DNA of 25,773 nt. Origin: CAYLYM01 sp964387645 (GTDB lineage: Bacteria; Calditrichota; Calditrichia; RBG-13-44-9). Shown here one piece after another: positions 1 to 7,286 of this stretch. Each line of letters starts with the position of its first letter. Position 1 is the stretch's first letter. The position numbers and the translations under genes were made by a program. The notes below the pieces were generated by a model. The model was given only the letters and a program-made list of their open reading frames with translations. It searched no databases and was not told where the DNA came from. The stretch is from contig CAYLYM010000051.1 of assembly GCA_964387645.1 (NCBI GenBank), positions 1 through 25,773 of the forward strand. Reading direction: 5' to 3'.

Positions 1-30
1 ATCATACACGCTCACTAAATTTAAACGACG

Positions 31-69
31 AAACTTTTTATTTCGGCAGAAAAGTTTTTTGTCTTTTTT
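31..69 (+). terminator. Possible weak terminator
   Basis: An 8-bp A+T-only-edged stem (31-38 with 50-57, 11-base loop) is followed on the plus strand by a T-rich stretch to 69. It would end a plus-strand transcript arriving from outside the window. The stem is weak and the call is tentative. Confidence 0.25.
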
Positions 70-79
70 AAATGATTTA

Positions 80-1480
80 TCAATCTTTATGTATTGTTTT
101 GTCAATGATTTTACTGATGAATAATATTAGAGTTGATATCATTAAGCCAGGATACATCGGTTGAATGTTAAGCCAGTAACGAAGTTGGTCAAAAGATGGG
201 CTGATTCGAAAGGATTGCAAAAGAAAAAAAAGGGAGATCATAAAAGGAAGAATGAGATTAAGTCCGACAAGTTGAGGCCGCAAACGGAAAAAAGAATAAT
301 AACTGCCGAGAACCGGGACAAGCATGGCAGGAATGAATAAAGTGCCGATGAGATACCATAATTGAATCACAGATGGGAAAGTCAGGGCAGCAATAATAGA
401 AATAACGGCACTGATGATTAAACCTGTTTGAGTGAGCTTTACTGGTGAGGGGACATTTTGTTTTATTTTGGCGATAAAATCATGACCGATGGTAATGGCC
501 GATAGTAAGAATCCACTATCCAGAGTTGACATAATGGTTGCCAACAATCCGGTTAAGAAAAGACCAGAAAGAACAGGTGAAAGGATTCGATGAGAAAGCA
601 ATGGATAACAGAGGGCTGGTTCAACATCATGTAACAGAGCACGGGCGTACAGGCCGGTGCTGGTGGTGAGAAAATCAAAAACAAACCAGAAGAAAATGGA
701 GATAAAAATACCTTTTTGAGCGGTTTTAGGCGTTTTAGCGGCATAACAGCGCTGATGAAATCCTGGATCAATCAATGTCCAGAGGGCAATGAAAAACCAC
801 ACCAGAATATACTGCAAGGAATTGCCGCCATGAAAGCTCAGATGAAAAGGAGGGAGATTTGCTCGAAGAAATGAGATACCTCCATAGTTGAACCTTAGCT
901 GGCCAAACATCAAGAAGAAACCACCAAACATGAGAACAAATTGTAATTTATCCGTTCGAACAACGGAACGAAAGCCACCAGATAAGACATAAATCATTGA
1001 AAAGAGCGTTCCAAGAATAATGCATACCCATAATGGCCAATTGGTGATGATTTGAATCATGAGGCCCAGCATCAAAACATAGGCAGCGGGAAGTGTCATA
1101 AAAAAGGTGTAGATGGTGCCAATGAGGCCATTTTTCTTTCCATAATGTCGATAAAGCTGATCAGGTATGGAAAGCAGTTTTGACTGTTGAATACGCGGCG
1201 CCATAAACAAAGCGAAAAGGATGGCAAAAATGTAATAAGGTAAACCAAAGACAACCCAGTTAGAAAGGCCGTAAAGATAGGTAAATTCCCCCACTCCCAG
1301 AATTCCACCGTACCAGGTGGTAACCAGCGTGGCAATAAAGGCCGGTAGAGTAAGCTGTCTGCCGCCAACAATAAATTCTTCTTCGTTCCGTGTTCGACTG
1401 CGCCTCCGAAAGCCAATATACAGAAGAAAAATAAAGTAAATGAAAACAGGTAAAGCTTCTCCAAAATGCAATTGAATCAT
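80..1480 (-). CDS. Sodium:solute symporter (SSS family), probable thiamine or precursor importer
   Basis: This is a 466-residue polytopic inner-membrane protein with about 12-13 hydrophobic segments and the general layout of the SSS/PanF symporter family. It has a glycine-rich early segment (WYGGILGVGEF, near residues 57-67) and an SGGFRSVVRTDKLQ region (about 167-180), which is typical of the family. It starts one base after the stop of the thiamine pyrophosphokinase gene, so the two are translationally linked. SSS proteins near thiamine genes (sometimes called ThiV) have been proposed as thiamine or precursor transporters by comparative genomics. The thiamine assignment here rests on context, because the sequence shows only the family. 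The substrate could be another small metabolite. The coding frame is complete. Confidence 0.85.
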   Translation of the reverse strand: MIQLHFGEALPVFIYFIFLLYIGFRRRSRTRNEEEFIVGGRQLTLPAFIATLVTTWYGGILGVGEFTYLYGLSNWVVFGLPYYIFAILFALFMAPRIQQSKLLSIPDQLYRHYGKKNGLIGTIYTFFMTLPAAYVLMLGLMIQIITNWPLWVCIILGTLFSMIYVLSGGFRSVVRTDKLQFVLMFGGFFLMFGQLRFNYGGISFLRANLPPFHLSFHGGNSLQYILVWFFIALWTLIDPGFHQRCYAAKTPKTAQKGIFISIFFWFVFDFLTTSTGLYARALLHDVEPALCYPLLSHRILSPVLSGLFLTGLLATIMSTLDSGFLLSAITIGHDFIAKIKQNVPSPVKLTQTGLIISAVISIIAALTFPSVIQLWYLIGTLFIPAMLVPVLGSYYSFFRLRPQLVGLNLILPFMISLFFLLQSFRISPSFDQLRYWLNIQPMYPGLMISTLILFISKIIDKTIHKD

Positions 1481-1481
1481 A

Positions 1482-2120
1482 TCAGGATATCCGATTCACA
1501 AAAATTAAGAGTACACCATTTTCTACTTCAACGGAAAAAAAGCCATCAACTATTTCATTACTTAAACCCTCTCTAATACCCAATCCCAGTGTTTCTTTAT
1601 CGAGAGGATACGACAAACCGGTGGTCTTAATACCAGTCACCAGTCCCAGAGGAATAAGTGAAACATTTTGCCCTTTCTGACCGGAGTATTCAAAATAGTC
1701 ATCCACTAAAAAAATTTCGGAATACCTGTTGTAGATATTGAGTTTGAATTTCTTAAAATAACGCATCAAAACCGAAAAATTGTTTAAGGTATGATCGGTT
1801 CTGCCACCGGTAATTCCTAACAAAACAACATGTTCGACTCGCTGTTCCAGGCAATAGATCAGGGCTTTTTCCAGATCATTCAATTCCTGTGAAGGCCGAT
1901 GGAGAATTTGCGCAGTGGCCAGCTTTTCAAAATCCTGTTGCGAGAGGGAATCCAGATCACCCACAACGACGTGCGGAACGACTCCAAATTGCAAAAGTTT
2001 TTTTGCGCCGCCATCAGCCGCCACGATCTGGTCAAATTCTTTGTGATTAACTAACTTTAATAGTTCTTCATCGACCTCACCGTTGGCGACAAGTAAAAAT
2101 TTTTTATGACGCTTTCCCAT
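1482..2120 (-). CDS. thiN: Thiamine pyrophosphokinase
   Basis: This enzyme transfers pyrophosphate from ATP to thiamine, giving the cofactor TPP in the cytoplasm. The 212-residue length is normal for the family. Visible motifs are AADGGA (residues 34-39), VVGDLDSLS with the metal-binding aspartates D55 and D57, and the thiamine-site motif GGRTDHTLNN (105-114). The gene overlaps the end of the upstream SDR gene by 17 bases and ends one base before the symporter start, so the three genes form one operon. With a transporter next door, the job is salvage: imported thiamine is trapped as TPP. The start is the ATG at 2120, with an AAGGAT-like site some distance upstream inside the preceding gene. 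Identification is strong. Confidence 0.93.
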   Translation of the reverse strand: MGKRHKKFLLVANGEVDEELLKLVNHKEFDQIVAADGGAKKLLQFGVVPHVVVGDLDSLSQQDFEKLATAQILHRPSQELNDLEKALIYCLEQRVEHVVLLGITGGRTDHTLNNFSVLMRYFKKFKLNIYNRYSEIFLVDDYFEYSGQKGQNVSLIPLGLVTGIKTTGLSYPLDKETLGLGIREGLSNEIVDGFFSVEVENGVLLIFVNRIS

Positions 2121-2814
2121 CGTTTGATGATATCCTTTTTACAAAAAATTGAATCTGGTCAGATTCATAAATATGTTGACCTTTGATGTTTATTTTAGCT
2201 ATTTCAACCATGGCACGAGCCACTGATTTAGCCTGAATTGGGCGGTATTTTCTCAGCTTACCAATCAGCAAAGGTTGAAAGAGCTTTAAAAAGAACTCGC
2301 CTAACTTTTCACCTAACCGAAATTCCGGACGATGACCAATCAAGAGAGAGGGTCTGAAAATATGTATTCCTTCATAATGTAACTTGATTATGGCTTCTTC
2401 CACCTCACCCTTAACGCGATTATAAAAGATTTTTGAGTGAGGATTAGCCCCCAGTGCCGAGACCAGCAAAAGTTGCCGGGCGCCGTTTTGTAAAGCCAAT
2501 CGGGCAATTTCCACAGGATAAGTAAAATCAACCCTGCGAAAGGCTTCAGGCGAGCCGGCTTTTTTAATCGTGGTTCCCAAACAACAAAAGATGTGATCCC
2601 CACGAACATGGTCCACTTGTTCGTTTAAAGCATCAAAATAGATGACTTCAACCTCGAGTTTGGGATGGGAAAGGGGCAATATTCGGCGGCTTAAAACAAA
2701 TATTCTGGAATAATTTTTATCGTCTAGCAAATAATTTAAAACATGACCGCCAACCAAACCTGTGGCACCCACAACGAGCGCTGTTTGAGAAAATTGTTCA
2801 GATCGATCTTTCAA
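2104..2814 (-). CDS. Atypical SDR / NAD(P)-binding oxidoreductase
   Basis: A 236-residue Rossmann-fold protein of the atypical short-chain dehydrogenase type, similar in layout to the HTATIP2/TIP30-like NAD(P)-binding group. The nucleotide-binding motif GATGLVGGHV is near residues 17-26. A CCLGTT segment follows the central strands, then LLLVSALGA. The FYNRVKGE stretch (about 129-136) holds the YxxxK pair used in SDR catalysis. It is the first gene of the run with thiamine pyrophosphokinase and the symporter, overlapping the kinase by 17 bases. No thiamine-related reaction is known to me for this family, so its role in the operon is open. No convincing Shine-Dalgarno precedes the start, although a TTGACA-like promoter lies about 60 bases upstream. 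Confidence 0.8.
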   Translation of the reverse strand: MKDRSEQFSQTALVVGATGLVGGHVLNYLLDDKNYSRIFVLSRRILPLSHPKLEVEVIYFDALNEQVDHVRGDHIFCCLGTTIKKAGSPEAFRRVDFTYPVEIARLALQNGARQLLLVSALGANPHSKIFYNRVKGEVEEAIIKLHYEGIHIFRPSLLIGHRPEFRLGEKLGEFFLKLFQPLLIGKLRKYRPIQAKSVARAMVEIAKINIKGQHIYESDQIQFFVKRISSNDGKAS

Positions 2815-2854
2815 ATTTTGCCCTGGAATTTTTTAAATCCGTTTCAATTGTATA

Positions 2855-2881
2855 AAAATAACCCATTCCATCAATTGTCAA
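2855..2881 (-). promoter_or_regulatory. Candidate promoter of the SDR-thiN-symporter operon
   Basis: On the minus strand a perfect TTGACA (2881-2876) is followed after 15 bases by TATTTT (2860-2855). The spacing is shorter than ideal, so the -10 assignment is uncertain. If real, it would let these three genes be transcribed independently of the riboswitch upstream of the TonB receptor. Confidence 0.3.
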
Positions 2882-3085
2882 AAGAAAAATCCAAAGTAAT
2901 TTAATTCGTATTTTAGAAGCACACCACTTGAATAATTGTGGAATATTTGTTTTTTGCCCCGTCCCTAGTTAAGCAAGTATTCGACTTGCTCTAGATATCG
3001 AAAATGGTTTATTCATAAGATATAATAATGGCGTCAATATAAAAATATTTAACATGAGTTCGATGTAAAATAAAATTTATTGAAC

Positions 3086-3123
3086 CTTTGAAAAATTACC
3101 TTGCATTAACTCCATTACCTCGC
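3086..3123. repeat. Dispersed repeat A, copy 1 (cut by gap)
   Basis: About 38 bases match 17362-17398 with roughly five mismatches and a one- or two-base indel, sharing the core CATTAACTCCATTA. The match runs straight into the N gap, so the repeat probably continues and may be the reason the assembly broke here. What the element is cannot be told from these short pieces. Confidence 0.6.
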
Positions 3124-3223
3124 NNNNNNNNNNNNNNNNNNNNNNNNNNNNNNNNNNNNNNNNNNNNNNNNNNNNNNNNNNNNNNNNNNNNNNNNNNNNN
3201 NNNNNNNNNNNNNNNNNNNNNNN
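3124..3223. other. Scaffold gap, 100 N
   Basis: Exactly 100 N, the usual placeholder for a gap of unknown size. Unlike the second gap in the window, its two flanks share no sequence, so real sequence is missing. Any promoter or regulatory RNA for the downstream minus-strand genes could be hidden here. Confidence 0.95.
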
Positions 3224-3265
3224 CACTGGACAGAAGCTCACCATAACAATTTAAATAAAATAATC

Positions 3266-3305
3266 TTAAAAAAGTCAGGCTGAGCTCAGTCGAAGACTGA
3301 CTTTT
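3266..3305 (-). terminator. Intrinsic terminator after the TonB receptor
   Basis: On the minus strand AAAAGTCAG (3305-3297) pairs with CTGACTTTT (3278-3270), giving a 9-bp stem that runs on into a T tract (CTGACTTTTTTAAG). The 18-base loop contains the 10-base palindrome CTGAGCTCAG and the word TCGAAG seen in many intergenic repeats. It lies about 100 bases after the receptor stop codon and would end the riboswitch-controlled transcript. Confidence 0.6.
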
Positions 3306-3407
3306 CTATTAATTGCACTTATGTCTAACTTACGTTATTTAATAAGCCAAAAGTCCTGTGCTGAATCTGCAAGTCAACACAGGACAGTCTTCAGATGCGA
3401 GTAAACA

Positions 3408-5852
3408 TTAAAGTTCAAATTGTGCATTCACAAAAACCTGCCGTTCGGCTGCCGGGAAAAATAAAGTACCTTCTCCATGAGAAATATAAAGCGTATCAAA
3501 AATATTCTGTATATGTAACTGAATTTTGAGACTGGAAAGCCCGGCGATATCCGGAATGCGAACTCCCAGCATACCATTGAACACGGTATATGGATCTACG
3601 GTATGATCTTCGTTTTTGAAGTTGTCGGTATATTGTTTTCCGACATGTTGCATAGCCAGTGAGGCTTGCAAACCCCGATTGTGATAGGTTAATCGCAGAT
3701 TGGCTAAAGTGCTGGGAAATCCTGCAATGGGATTGCCATCTAATATCACCCTGGTTCCGTCACTTTTATAGACGGAATATTTTTTAAGTTCGTTCCGGCT
3801 CAAGGTGATGTTCCCGTTTAAAAGCAGGTGTTGGGTGAGATTTCCACGCAAGCTAAATTCCAATCCAACGTGTAGAGTACGTTCAGCATTCCCTGTGATG
3901 GGTTGTCCGAATCGATCTAATTGACCTTTCTTAATGATTTCGTTCTTAAAATTCATATAGAACAGATTAACATTGGTCTGCCATTGAGTAGACTGATAAC
4001 CCAGTCCCAGCTCAAGATCATAAAGGGTTTCGGGTTTTACCAGGGGCTTATCAAAGTTGAGTGAGCCATCTGGATTCTGTTCGAATTGCGGTACAACTGG
4101 TCCCCAACTGGCTGGAGTGCTGGCTTCGGCTGCGTCGTAGAAATTCTTCAAACGCGGTTCTCTGCTGGTTCTTGCAGCGCTGGCATAAAGATTGAGCCCC
4201 TTTTGAATTTTATAATTAATCCCGAATCGTGGATTCAGAAAATAATATTTTAAGGTAAAATCGTTCCCTAAAAAGGCTTCATCATATAGACGATATCGGT
4301 TGTAAACTAATTGCAGATCAAACATAACTAATGTTTTTGGATTAAAACGATAGGTGCTGTGGAGATATGGCGAGACGATATCTTTTGCGCCTTTATACTC
4401 GTAGTAGCGGCGTTTTCCAATATAATTCAGCTCCTGATATTCATTGTTTACAGCTTTCGGCAAATCGGGACTACCTTTTTGAATCCTACCCCAGTGTAGA
4501 GAGCGATGTAGGCGAATCTCGCTGCCGAGTACGACTTTTCCGGCACCATGTTCCCAATGAAGCTGTGGTAGCCAACCGACTTGTTTATTGTAAACATAAG
4601 CACGAATCAGCAGATCATTCACGTAAACCTGTTCGGGATCGCCTTTAACCTCGAATCCATATTCCGGAGTGAGTCGGAAATAGGACATGGGAGCCCAGGA
4701 ACCATCGTAATCAAAAAATCCATAACCAATGATCCCGAAAAGGGTATTATTTAATTTAAGGTTGTCGGAAATTAGATATTCGTGGATCAGTTCCAGGTGC
4801 GGCTGATTGAAATTTTCAATTTCATCAGGCCGTTTGATGGGATTTTCCCGACGAGTCTCCCGGTTTTTGGCTTTTTCTTTCGGGATGCCATAGTAAGCAA
4901 GGTGGTCTTCTATTGGGCCACCATAAAAATGGATTCGGGTAACCGATCTTTTACCGAATCGAGCGGCACCAATGAAATAGCTTTTGAAATTCACCCAGGA
5001 TTGTTCTCGGTAACCGTCACTTTTGATTTGGGAAACTCGAGCGAAGAGCACATATTGATTTTTTAACAATCCGCTGTTTAAAGAAAGGGAATATTTTTGG
5101 GTATTGTAAGTTCCAGTGCCCACATAAGCATTAATATAAGGATCAGCAGAAAATTGCGAAGTAATAATATTCACAGAACCGCCAATGGCTGGTGGTCCAT
5201 AAAAGGCGCTGCCAGCCCCTCGTTGCACCTGAATGTCTTGTACGTTACCAAGAAAATCAGGAAAATCCACCCAGTACACGTTGTGATCTTCCGGATCATT
5301 TTGTGGAATACCATTAATCATGACCGATATGCGGCGTTGGTCGAAACCGCGGATGGAAATGTAATTGTAACCGATTCCATTACCACTTTCTGAATAAAAA
5401 GTTGTTGCGGGCATTTCACTTAGCATTGCCGGGATGTCCTGAACAAAATAATGGGTTTCAATCTCTTGCTTTTCCAGAGTTGAGAATGTTACTGGCGATT
5501 CGCCTTCCACAGCCCGGGTAGCTACAACAACAACCTCTCGACCCAGAATCGCCGTTGGTTTAAGTTGAATATCTAAAGAAATTGTCTGATTGTTCTGGAT
5601 AACAACTTCCTGCACAAATTTTTGGTACCCTAAGTAAGAAACAGTCAGATGATACTTCCCGGCTGGAATCAATTTTAATTGGAAGAACCCATCATGATCG
5701 CTGGTAGTCCCTTTGCGTATTTCTTTTAGATAGATATTCGCCCCCGGCAATGGTTCTTTACTCTGAGCATCTTTGACAAATCCGCTGATACTCCCGCTTT
5801 GAGCTAACAAGATTTGTGCAAAAAAGATCAGGACTAAAATTTTTTTTATCAT
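3408..5852 (-). CDS. TonB-dependent outer-membrane receptor, probable thiamine transporter
   Basis: An 814-residue outer-membrane receptor that takes up a scarce substrate using TonB energy. Residues 1-17 form a signal peptide ending in LLAQ. Residues 20-100 are a carboxypeptidase-like regulatory domain (GSISGFVKDAQSKEPLPGA, then GTTSDHDGFF). A TonB-box-like EVVVVA stretch lies near 106-111. The plug follows (about 115-235), with YISIRGFDQRR, MINGIPQND and GSVNIIT motifs, and then the barrel, ending in FVNAQFEL. The start is supported by AGGAGGAG ten bases upstream. The 5' leader contains a TPP riboswitch and a terminator, so expression should fall when TPP is plentiful. That is the main evidence for thiamine, or a thiamine precursor, as substrate. 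Receptors under TPP control are known in Bacteroidetes (OMR1 type). Confidence 0.9.
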   Translation of the reverse strand: MIKKILVLIFFAQILLAQSGSISGFVKDAQSKEPLPGANIYLKEIRKGTTSDHDGFFQLKLIPAGKYHLTVSYLGYQKFVQEVVIQNNQTISLDIQLKPTAILGREVVVVATRAVEGESPVTFSTLEKQEIETHYFVQDIPAMLSEMPATTFYSESGNGIGYNYISIRGFDQRRISVMINGIPQNDPEDHNVYWVDFPDFLGNVQDIQVQRGAGSAFYGPPAIGGSVNIITSQFSADPYINAYVGTGTYNTQKYSLSLNSGLLKNQYVLFARVSQIKSDGYREQSWVNFKSYFIGAARFGKRSVTRIHFYGGPIEDHLAYYGIPKEKAKNRETRRENPIKRPDEIENFNQPHLELIHEYLISDNLKLNNTLFGIIGYGFFDYDGSWAPMSYFRLTPEYGFEVKGDPEQVYVNDLLIRAYVYNKQVGWLPQLHWEHGAGKVVLGSEIRLHRSLHWGRIQKGSPDLPKAVNNEYQELNYIGKRRYYEYKGAKDIVSPYLHSTYRFNPKTLVMFDLQLVYNRYRLYDEAFLGNDFTLKYYFLNPRFGINYKIQKGLNLYASAARTSREPRLKNFYDAAEASTPASWGPVVPQFEQNPDGSLNFDKPLVKPETLYDLELGLGYQSTQWQTNVNLFYMNFKNEIIKKGQLDRFGQPITGNAERTLHVGLEFSLRGNLTQHLLLNGNITLSRNELKKYSVYKSDGTRVILDGNPIAGFPSTLANLRLTYHNRGLQASLAMQHVGKQYTDNFKNEDHTVDPYTVFNGMLGVRIPDIAGLSSLKIQLHIQNIFDTLYISHGEGTLFFPAAERQVFVNAQFEL

Positions 5853-5887
5853 GATAAACTCCTCCTGCTTTTGTTCATTTTGAATAG

Positions 5888-5923
5888 ATAAAAAAAACCG
5901 CTTCCCTGCAGGGAAGCGGTTTT
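5888..5923 (-). terminator. Intrinsic terminator in the riboswitch leader
   Basis: On the minus strand a 13-bp stem (5923-5911 with 5906-5894, core CCGCTTCCC and GGGAAGCGG) has a TGCA loop and continues into a run of T. It lies between the TPP riboswitch and the receptor start codon. This is the arrangement expected of an expression platform that stops transcription early when TPP is bound. Confidence 0.85.
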
Positions 5924-5942
5924 CTAATCAAAAAACAGTTAG

Positions 5943-6022
5943 TAGCCATCTTTTGATCACCGTTTCCCTACGCTGGTATTACCCAGTTCAGGTTCCAAGG
6001 GTCTTATCTCAGAGGGTGGCTA
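5943..6022 (-). promoter_or_regulatory. TPP riboswitch (THI element)
   Basis: The minus strand carries the conserved THI-box core: CTGAGATAAGACCC, then GAACCTGAACTGGGTAATA and CCAGCGTAGGGAA. These match the pyrimidine- and pyrophosphate-binding halves of the TPP aptamer. The ends pair as P1, TAGCCA (6022-6017) with TGGCTA (5948-5943). It senses thiamine pyrophosphate. A strong terminator follows 20 bases downstream, before the TonB receptor, so control is most likely by transcription termination. Recognition is by the conserved core and is confident. Confidence 0.95.
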
Positions 6023-6069
6023 AAAGCATGTGATTTTAATCTGTTCAAATGTAATTTCTACTTTTAGCC
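6018..6069 (-). promoter_or_regulatory. Inverted repeat overlapping riboswitch P1
   Basis: GGCTAAAAG (minus, 6069-6061) is a perfect complement of CTTTTAGCC (6026-6018), with a 34-base loop. The second arm includes most of the 5' strand of the riboswitch P1 helix, so the two pairings exclude one another. A G-rich stretch (6070-6083 on the minus strand) sits just upstream. The element could be an anti-P1 fold, but pairing has not been calculated. Confidence 0.5.
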
Positions 6070-6094
6070 GCCCCCACCCCCACGGTATTTTTTA

Positions 6095-6123
6095 AATATA
6101 TTTGCTGGAGAAATAAAAAACAA
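6095..6123 (-). promoter_or_regulatory. Candidate promoter of the riboswitch transcript
   Basis: On the minus strand TTGTTT (6123-6118) and TATATT (6100-6095) are separated by 17 bases. The -10 matches the sigma-70 consensus at five of six positions; the -35 matches at three. Transcription would begin near 6088, about 65 bases before the aptamer. Confidence 0.4.
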
Positions 6124-6155
6124 ATAAATTTTATTAAATACTACGAGGTGATTTT

Positions 6156-6224
6156 GATTGATCACTGAAATTCAAATAAATAAATTCAGGTATCAATCAT
6201 TCATCAGCATCCGGAATGATTGAT
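6156..6224. repeat. Cluster of inverted repeats after the radical SAM gene
   Basis: An 11-bp perfect stem (6192-6202 with 6214-6224, 11-base loop) has a third copy of its ATCAATC half, inverted, at 6156-6162. A CTGAA/TTCAG pair (6165-6169 with 6185-6189) extends that alternative fold. It lies downstream of the DUF488-DUF72-radical SAM operon. No good T tract follows on either strand, so it may be a transcript-end stem rather than a classic terminator. Confidence 0.45.
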
Positions 6225-6248
6225 TATCACTATCTTTTATGTGAAAAA

Positions 6249-7286
6249 TCATTGTGCCAAAGCCAATAAATGTTTATTGCCGATATTTATACTGTTCAGG
6301 TATTTCCCTGCTACTTCGTAACATTTCATGACCTGTTCTTTTGGAGTAATAGGGAGATCTTTCAGGTAAAAATCCGGATGATAGACCAACAGAGAGTAGG
6401 GAATATCAGGGTGACAACTGGAGATAAAACGAGCGATAGCTTCAACTTCGATGTAATCGACATAGTAGGGAACCAACAAAGTTGTGGCAGTAAGGAAATC
6501 TGGAGCGGCATATTTTTTTGACAATCGGGCAAAATTTTTAAAAGCTTGCTGATTAGTCACGCCACATAATGCATACACCACATTCAGATGGTAAGCTTTT
6601 AAATCAAACTTTATGGTACCCCCACTTTTTAGTGCTAATTGTGCGGCTTTATCGACCAGTTTGGGATTTCCGCAGCCATTCCATTCCAAGCAAATGTGTT
6701 TGGTGTTGTTGGATTCCCTGATGATACGTTGTGCCGTTTTCAAAACAAACCCAAGCTGTGGCTCGGGGGAACCTCCGAAAAAGCAAACACATCTGACATG
6801 ATCGTCCAGAGCGGCTTCGACCAGTTGATCCTCAGATAAAATGGGCGCATCTTTTAGCTGCTTATGGGAAGCATTCTGACAGAATAGGCAATCGAAATTA
6901 CATCCGTAGAGAAAAACGGCCAGGTTATATCCCTTTGTGGTAGACCCTTTACAGAACCAGGCGGCACAGCAGTTGGTTGGCAGCGGATCTAAGTAAAAAT
7001 AGGCCAGAGCCGTTCTGGGACCGGGTCCAATTATTCTGCCCTGTCTGTTTTGGCGTAGGCCGCAGTATCCAGTCTGGCCATCGCTGAGTTGACAGTGGTT
7101 ATCGCACAATTTACAAGGTAAACCGCCGGGCGTTTTTGGAGGATGCAGCGGTAATGAATAGAACCGGCGAACCGTTTCATGCAAGTTTTTAAACCTTTCG
7201 TCTATTGGTTTATTTCGTAAACAGTTTACGCAGAACCCGATAGCTTTTGCGGCAGGATTTTTCCCGCATTCACTGCACAATAACAT
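6249..7286 (-). CDS. PflA-like radical SAM protein with N-terminal zinc ribbon
   Basis: A 345-residue radical SAM enzyme related to pyruvate-formate-lyase activating and PflX/AmmeMemo-type proteins. C4, C7, C19 and C22 form a likely zinc ribbon. C58, C61, C65 and C75 form a second cysteine set, with the CxLC..HC and GYCGLR wording of that family. The radical SAM cluster motif CX3CX2C is at C129, C133 and C136 (YGCNFDCLFCQN), followed by FFGGSPEPQ for SAM binding. It overlaps the end of the DUF72 gene by 17 bases and is the third gene of an operon. No glycyl-radical enzyme, AMMECR1 or MEMO gene is in the window, so its target is unknown. A GGAG about 10 bases before the ATG supports the start. 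Confidence 0.85.
   Translation of the reverse strand: MLLCSECGKNPAAKAIGFCVNCLRNKPIDERFKNLHETVRRFYSLPLHPPKTPGGLPCKLCDNHCQLSDGQTGYCGLRQNRQGRIIGPGPRTALAYFYLDPLPTNCCAAWFCKGSTTKGYNLAVFLYGCNFDCLFCQNASHKQLKDAPILSEDQLVEAALDDHVRCVCFFGGSPEPQLGFVLKTAQRIIRESNNTKHICLEWNGCGNPKLVDKAAQLALKSGGTIKFDLKAYHLNVVYALCGVTNQQAFKNFARLSKKYAAPDFLTATTLLVPYYVDYIEVEAIARFISSCHPDIPYSLLVYHPDFYLKDLPITPKEQVMKCYEVAGKYLNSINIGNKHLLALAQ

Larger units (their letters stand above)
2815..3407. other. Intergenic region with gap, hairpins and repeat
   Basis: This A+T-rich stretch of 593 bases between the TonB receptor and the SDR gene holds no supportable gene. It contains a 7-bp hairpin (AGCAAGT 2972-2978 with ACTTGCT 2984-2990), a copy of a dispersed repeat (3086-3123), a 100-N gap and a terminator, described separately. 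I looked for a second TPP riboswitch in the readable part and did not find one. Confidence 0.7.

Noticed and set aside
2815..3123. Second TPP riboswitch before the SDR-thiN-symporter operon
   Set aside because: I found no CTGAGA and no GCGTAGGGAA-type core in the readable sequence. The neighbouring gap remains unknown.
4367..5393. Three plus-strand ORFs of 93-98 residues inside the TonB receptor
   Set aside because: They lie wholly within a conserved, full-length coding gene on the other strand and show no family motif.
6156..6224. CRISPR-like or attachment-site structure from the repeated ATCAATC
   Set aside because: The copies are inverted, short and uneven. They form a stem-loop, not a spaced direct-repeat array.
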